Shown here piece by piece: positions 58,946-64,000 of a stretch of 64,000 nucleotides of DNA (position 1 is the first letter of the stretch; each line of letters begins with the position of its first letter). Source of the stretch: Lucifuga dentata (taxonomy: Eukaryota; Chordata; Actinopteri; Ophidiiformes; Bythitidae); contig VXCM01002005.1 of NCBI GenBank assembly GCA_014773175.1, positions 43,481 through 107,480 on the forward strand, given 5' to 3'. Under the pieces are notes generated by a model. That model was not told where the DNA came from. It ran no database searches and was given only the letters and a program-made list of their open reading frames with translations. The translations under genes and the position numbers were made by a program.

Positions 58946-59980
58946 AGGACCATATTGGTGGTTTTGTATGTTTGAGCCCAAAATATACAACCTGCATACA
59001 TGTTGCGTTACCAACAACCATTTTCTAAAACACACTAGAGGAGCAGTAAATATTAGGATTGTTTTTGATGTGATTTAATCAATCCAGCTGCATGGAAGAA
59101 AATCTATGAATCCACAAGGGAATATAGTCTCAGGAGAAGATGGCTTTTTCTGAGAAATTAAAAGACTGACCTTTGTACATTCAGACATATGTGTTAGCAG
59201 GAGAAACGTAGAATTTTAAGGTTGGTGTATCACCTGAACATTTGATTTTGAAAGATTAGGGGATTTAGCAAAACAACAGCAAAACTAAAATAGATTTTAC
59301 ATTTTGGAAAATAGCCGTCAGTAACAGTCAGTGTATGTGGGTAGTATTTAATGGGCTTAAAGGACCATACCGTCCATTTTGCATGTTTGAGCCTAATATA
59401 TTCAATTTTCATACACGTAACATTACTGACAATCATTTCCCAAAGCATACTACAGGAAAGGTGAATTAAAAATGTTTTTCCTACCTTCCAGACCACCAGT
59501 GATTTCAGTTCATTCTGATACGCTATGAAAATCAACCTTGTTGATACTTGAAATATTCTTGGGATAAGTAATCCATCATTGCGAACAAGATGTATATTCA
59601 GGTTTTTTTTTTAGAAGTTATGTAATTTTAGCATTTAAGTACAATAAAAAGCGTGGAGTGAATGTATGTCTCCACCAGGGAATATAGTCCCAAAAGAAGA
59701 CCTGCGTTTATGAAAATATTTTACCGACCATGACTTCATAAGGCTGTGTAACTATAAGCAGGCAAAACATTGATTTTTAAGGTGGATGTACTGCTTGAAT
59801 ATGTGATTTTGAAAGATTAAGAGATGATTTTGAAAATATCAGGAAAGCTGAAATACAGTTTTATCCTCTGAGAAATGATTGTCAGTAACCTTACGTGTAT
59901 GAAAATTGAATATATTAGGCTCAAACATGCAAAATGGGTGGTATGGTCCTTTAAACATGCAAAATCACCTGTCAAGTCCT
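58946..59980 (+). mobile_element. TTAA-type inverted-repeat element, copy 4 (host of a nested copy)
   Basis: The left end is AGGACCATATTGG after a decayed CTAA (58942-58945). The right end is CAAAATCACCTGTCAAGTCCT before TTAA (59981-59984). Its body carries GGGAATATAGTC near 59120. It is split by copy 5 at a TTAA. Without the insert and one TTAA it is about 440 bp, so it has lost some interior. Confidence 0.7.
59361..59950 (+). mobile_element. TTAA-flanked inverted-repeat element, copy 5 (nested in copy 4)
   Basis: It starts AGGACCATACC, ends GGTATGGTCCT, and is flanked by TTAA (59357-59360 and 59951-59954). Its inverted repeats are long, about 80 bp, and well matched: GCCTAATATATTCAATTTTC on the left has its exact complement on the right. 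It is therefore probably the youngest copy. Interior GGGAATATAGTCCC near 59678. No transposase. Confidence 0.8.
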
Positions 59981-60375
59981 TTAAGACATATTCAGTTGTT
60001 TCATCACTATCAGACAGTTTCGTTACTAGGTAGCGACCGTTGTCGTCTTGATCTGAAGTTCTCTGTGAGACTGAATGAGGATCAAATAAGGCAATACCTC
60101 TGGTTTGACTGACAGCTAAACAAAGGCGATGGGCCAGAGTGATTTGTCAATGAGTAAAAATCAACACAAAGAGCTATTGATTGGCAGGACAGAAAGGGGC
60201 AGAGGACAATGAGTGCGGCTGTGGGATCTCGCCAAAGTGATCAATACTGGAGTTCTGCATGAGGGAGTCATCCTACTCCGTGTTTATACAGTCAGACACA
60301 GAGCAAAGATCAGCTATTGTACAGCCGGACTGCTGCTGTCAGTCAACGCAGAGCAACACGGCGGGGGGTGGCCAA

Positions 60376-60376
<1 letters not shown>

Positions 60377-60412
<36 letters not shown>
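60377..60412. repeat. (CA)n microsatellite
   Basis: About 18 CA units. Confidence 0.9.
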
Positions 60413-60416
<4 letters not shown>

Positions 60417-62536
60417 GGATGGTAACTCATGCTCACACCAAATCCATGCTGCTCCCAGGCTTTCCAGTGGGGTGGAGATGCTGGAGTTCCAATCTTTAAT
60501 ACTGTGTGTGTTTGTGCAAGTGTGTGTGTGAGTGTGTCATATTCGCATACGTGTGTTAATACCAGACTGCTGCATCCACAGGTGTCACTTTTTCCACACA
60601 GAAACGGCACCGTTTCTTCTTCTGAACAACTGTGGTGAGTTTTGATCATTTTGACTTTGAAAATTCAGTCACGTAGGAAGAAGACAAAAGGAGGCGCAGT
60701 TTCTTCATGTCCAAAATAAAGGAAGAGACCGAGAGAAACAAAGAGAGACCAAGAGAACAGAGTGAGACACACAGACGTTCACAGAGGGAGGGATTCCTTT
60801 ATGACTGGGCTAAGACTGAGAATAACATGCTAGACGGTGTCTCGTGCCTCTGTGTTCGTGTGTGTATGTCTGTGTATGTGTCTGCCCCATGCTAACCTTA
60901 TCACAGCTCCATGTATTCATCGTGAGGCCCAGTCTCTTCAGCTCTGGAGAGCAGAGCATGCTGGAGGTGAGGTAATCACCAGGAGACAGAAGGATACAAG
61001 CAAAGCTGCACAGTGGCTGCAGAGGCTCTGTTTACCCACTGTGGGTCTATTGTTAAATCACTAAAAAGCTGTTTGTTATATATATATACACACACACACA
61101 AAGATAAGAGTGTGATAACATGACTGATGTATGCATGAGATTTTTAAAGTCTTCATAGTTTTCAGCTTTTACATTTTTTATCTTATATATGCAATTTTCT
61201 TTGATTTGAATACAAAGATGCATAAGTAGCCTCATACACCTATGCACAATATCCGTCTACTAATAAGTCTTATTGCTCACGGTTCAATAAAAATAGGCAG
61301 AAAAATGTTCAAAATGTACTGAACATTCGTGAGAACAGTGTCAATGCTTTTGTCTTTGTAAAGTTGATTAAAACTTTCCAAAAATCCTTCTGGCTGCAGC
61401 ATACAGGATATTCTTCTGAAAATCAGGCATAGCTGAAGGTCTGCCCAAACCAGAGCATTAATATGACCATTTATTTAGTCATTAGCAACTTATTAGGGAC
61501 TGATGGTCATTAGGGACTGATGGTCATAGAGACATAGGTCATTCTGAGAATAAACTAATGCTGCACATCATAGCATTTTTAGCCAGAGCTAATTTGCAAA
61601 GTTTGCCCCTAGCTGAGCTTTTACAGAGGTGCATAATCTGCAGTACAATACAACATTAAAATGATTATAAAACAAAATACATACATACACAATTGAGCAG
61701 GGTAAACAATAAAATACATAACCTGCAACATAATATTAATACACAATACAGTTACTTATACACTGTCCATCATTAAAACCTGCTAAAATACAATCATAGT
61801 CTCACACAGTATAATAAAATATAAAGCCTTAGAGCTACACAATATATTACAATATCATTACATTAAGTTCCAATGATTTAATGCAAATATTCACATATTA
61901 GTCGACTGGTCTGGTTCCTGATAAATATATGTGTGAATGTGCAGGCTTCTATAATAAGTTTAGTAAGAGAGAACACACACTAAATATCACACATCTACAA
62001 ATGTCAAGGATAACATCATAAAGTCCAGTTTCTACTTTTGTCCTTGATGTAAAGAGGTTGCGTCATTTCTCAGTAGCTTTTATGGCGTTGCTGATTCCAA
62101 ATTGACACCATAATAGAGTTTCAAAACATATGAATGTCATTTTTTTTTTTCTTTAAAAATAGGGATTTGGTTATTGTAGTGTTAGAGTATCTTGGTGTCT
62201 TAATGTTCTAAGTTACATCCCGGGTTATCACAATGTACCAGGTTTGCATCTGGGAGACCCTAATTCCATGTTGTCGCCCATCCCTGTCCCCATGTCCTCT
62301 CTCTCTATACACAATCTCTTCAATAAAGGCAAACAGCAAAAGAAATATTGCAATGTTAGTTTTCAAGGGATGCGATTCATAAAGTTCCTAAAAGTCTGAT
62401 CATTGTGCTGGGCCAGAGAATATTGTCTCAAAGGGATGTAAAATGGAAATTATAGCTACTTGATGTGCAGAGTTACCATATCTTTTTAGAATGATGTTTG
62501 ACTAAAGTATTTAAGGATTTGGGCATTCAGAAAGTA

Positions 62537-62538
<2 letters not shown>

Positions 62539-62592
<54 letters not shown>

Positions 62593-62603
62593 TGTGTGTG
62601 TGT
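62539..62603. repeat. (TG)n microsatellite
   Basis: About 32 TG units with one TT interruption. Confidence 0.9.
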
Positions 62604-62889
62604 ACCCAGCTGCATTCTCAGCTCTCTTTGCCCATTCTCCGGGCACATTTGTGTGGAGTGAGCCCATCCACTTATTGACACTCGTCTCCACTGCCTCTTG
62701 CATGACAATCCAGGCAATACAAGCAGGAGTGGAGCACACACTGTTCAACTGTTAACATGAGAAACACAAGAGCAAAGAGGATGAGTGTTTACCTTCCCAG
62801 GACATGAAAGGAGGAGGAGAGGGAGCAAAAAAAAGAGAAAAGGGCTCATCTCATAACTGCAACTCCCTGCCACACGTAGCGCAAAGACA

Positions 62890-62916
62890 GACACACACAC
62901 ACACACACACACACAC
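62890..62916. repeat. (CA)n microsatellite
   Basis: About 13 CA units. Confidence 0.9.
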
Positions 62917-63197
62917 GGAAATCCACAGCATCACATCACCTATAGTACGTTTGAAGTGACTGCTGGGCGTTTTCTCATACGTGCAGACACAGCATCATAA
63001 AGAAAGGAAATAACTCGATCTTCCTACATGTTACGGGAAGTGACATTCTCAGAGGTGATGGAATATTTCAAAACACACGGTCACATCTGCTTTAAGGATT
63101 TTCCACAACATCCAGATAACCACAGTCACACAAAGAACAGAAAGGAGATGGGACCAGACACCAGGACATCCTGTTTAGGGGACAATCCAGCGCCCCN

Positions 63198-63224
63198 CAC
63201 ACACACACACACACACACACACAC
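63198..63224. repeat. (CA)n microsatellite beside N at 63197
   Basis: About 13 CA units directly after a single N. Length unreliable. Confidence 0.85.
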
Positions 63225-63501
63225 CCCAGCTTTTTAAACTGCTAAAGTGATAATGTTCTTCTAACCATGCTGCTGTCACCACCAAGCTTACCCACGTCCA
63301 CAGGGTGTTGAGACCTGCATAGTAGATCAGGAAATAAAGGTTTTCAAAATTTCCCAGAACAGAATATCCTTTTGTCAAACACTGGGGATTTCATTTGCTA
63401 AATATAAGAAGGAAACATGGTATTTCCTTGATCTTCTGGTAATAATGTGATCGGAAACATAGGATGCTAACATTGCAGTTTTTTTACATAGAAGAAAAGG
63501 N

Positions 63502-63529
63502 GAGAGAGAGAGAGAGAGAGAGAGAGAGA
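63502..63529. repeat. (GA)n microsatellite beside N at 63501
   Basis: About 14 GA units directly after a single N. Confidence 0.85.
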
Positions 63530-63649
63530 TACTGAAAAAAGGAAAGGTTTGAGGTTGGAAAGTTGATCTGCTTGCTCTGTCATTCCTTCTGAAGGACCAT
63601 AATTTCAAAGTAGGACAAGCTGGGAATGAGAACATGGTTCATCGTCACA

Positions 63650-64000
63650 CAGTGGCGGGCCGTGCATTTTACACCTAGGCCTTCAGTACGATCCTCCCGC
63701 AATTAAACCACCTTCTAATAAGCTCACCATGACACTAGGGCTATATGCTGCTGTTATTAGACGTAACCAGCCCATATTCACAGTGACAGTAACCTTTATT
63801 GAGTGGAATAAAGTGATTTAACACGAGGATCAACACCTATGTCAGTTACAACACACTAACTGCAGAGACATGAATAGGATGTAGCATTATTACGCATTAT
63901 GACAGGATGCTGCATCACATATAAACATGGCATAGCCTAAATCAGTGTCATTACCAAAGAAACAAGAACAAACTCACAACAACCATCACATTTACTCATA
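63650..64000. mobile_element. hAT-like DNA transposon, left end, continuing beyond the window
   Basis: It begins CAGTGGCGGGCCGTGCATTT at 63650, followed by CACCTAGGCCTTCAG. This is a terminus I associate with fish hAT-type elements (CAGTGGCG... start). The other end and any target duplication lie outside the window. No transposase frame is visible in the 350 bp present. Confidence 0.5.

Larger units (their letters stand above)
59985..63649. other. Non-coding stretch with microsatellites
   Basis: No supported gene. A 17-bp tandem duplication (TAGGGACTGATGGTCAT) occurs at 61494-61527. Otherwise AT-rich with CA/TG tracts listed separately. Confidence 0.35.

Noticed and set aside
1..64000. CRISPR arrays, operons, tRNA or rRNA genes, viral insertions
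   Set aside because: No regularly spaced repeats with unique spacers, no tRNA B-box/A-box pair and no rRNA-like sequence were seen. The genome is eukaryotic, and no viral gene was recognised.

Overview
The window is vertebrate nuclear DNA, most likely from a percomorph-type teleost. Genes have introns with GT-AG borders and AATAAA signals. CA/TG microsatellites are abundant, and the dispersed repeats are of kinds common in bony fish. The recognisable muscle gene PERM1 is encoded on the minus strand. The sequence carries 20 single-N gaps, so it is a gap-closed draft assembly.

Genes occupy only the first 9 kb. Positions 1-1275 hold the end of a plus-strand gene: last intron, a 59-residue terminal coding exon, then a 3' UTR with tandem poly(A) signals. 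It lies tail-to-tail with perm1, as PLEKHN1 does in mammals, so I call it plekhn1 on synteny. From 3003 to 8503 on the minus strand is perm1, the PGC-1/ERR-induced regulator of muscle metabolism. It has one giant coding exon (4876-8491) and two short C-terminal exons (3525-3641 and 3003-3115) that join in phase to give 1281 residues. Untranslated 5' exon(s) and the promoter lie upstream of 8503, and only candidate splice donors can be offered.

From 9 to 64 kb I see no convincing protein-coding exon: it is a 55-kb gene-poor stretch. It contains (i) a family of TTAA-flanked inverted-repeat elements with at least five copies at 12.5, 20.7, 53.5, 58.9 and 59.4 kb, one inserted inside another; (ii) an odd element with nested inverted repeats at 56.6-57.2 kb; (iii) TA-flanked short DNA transposons at 17.0 and 36.8 kb, a degraded repeat at 38.4 kb and a hAT-like end at 63.65 kb; (iv) LINE remnants at 28.7-29.5 and 49.3-49.7 kb; (v) many microsatellites; (vi) a GC-rich, CCAAT-box, promoter-like block at 31.1-31.4 kb with splice donors facing both ways; and (vii) a run of complex, low-repeat segments, densest at 37.7-56 kb, that read like conserved regulatory DNA of a developmental gene outside the window.

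Many long open frames here are shadows of perm1, CA-repeat translations, or products of assembly artefacts. At six N positions the flanking 61-88 bp is written twice. No CRISPR array, operon, prokaryotic system, tRNA or rRNA gene was seen.
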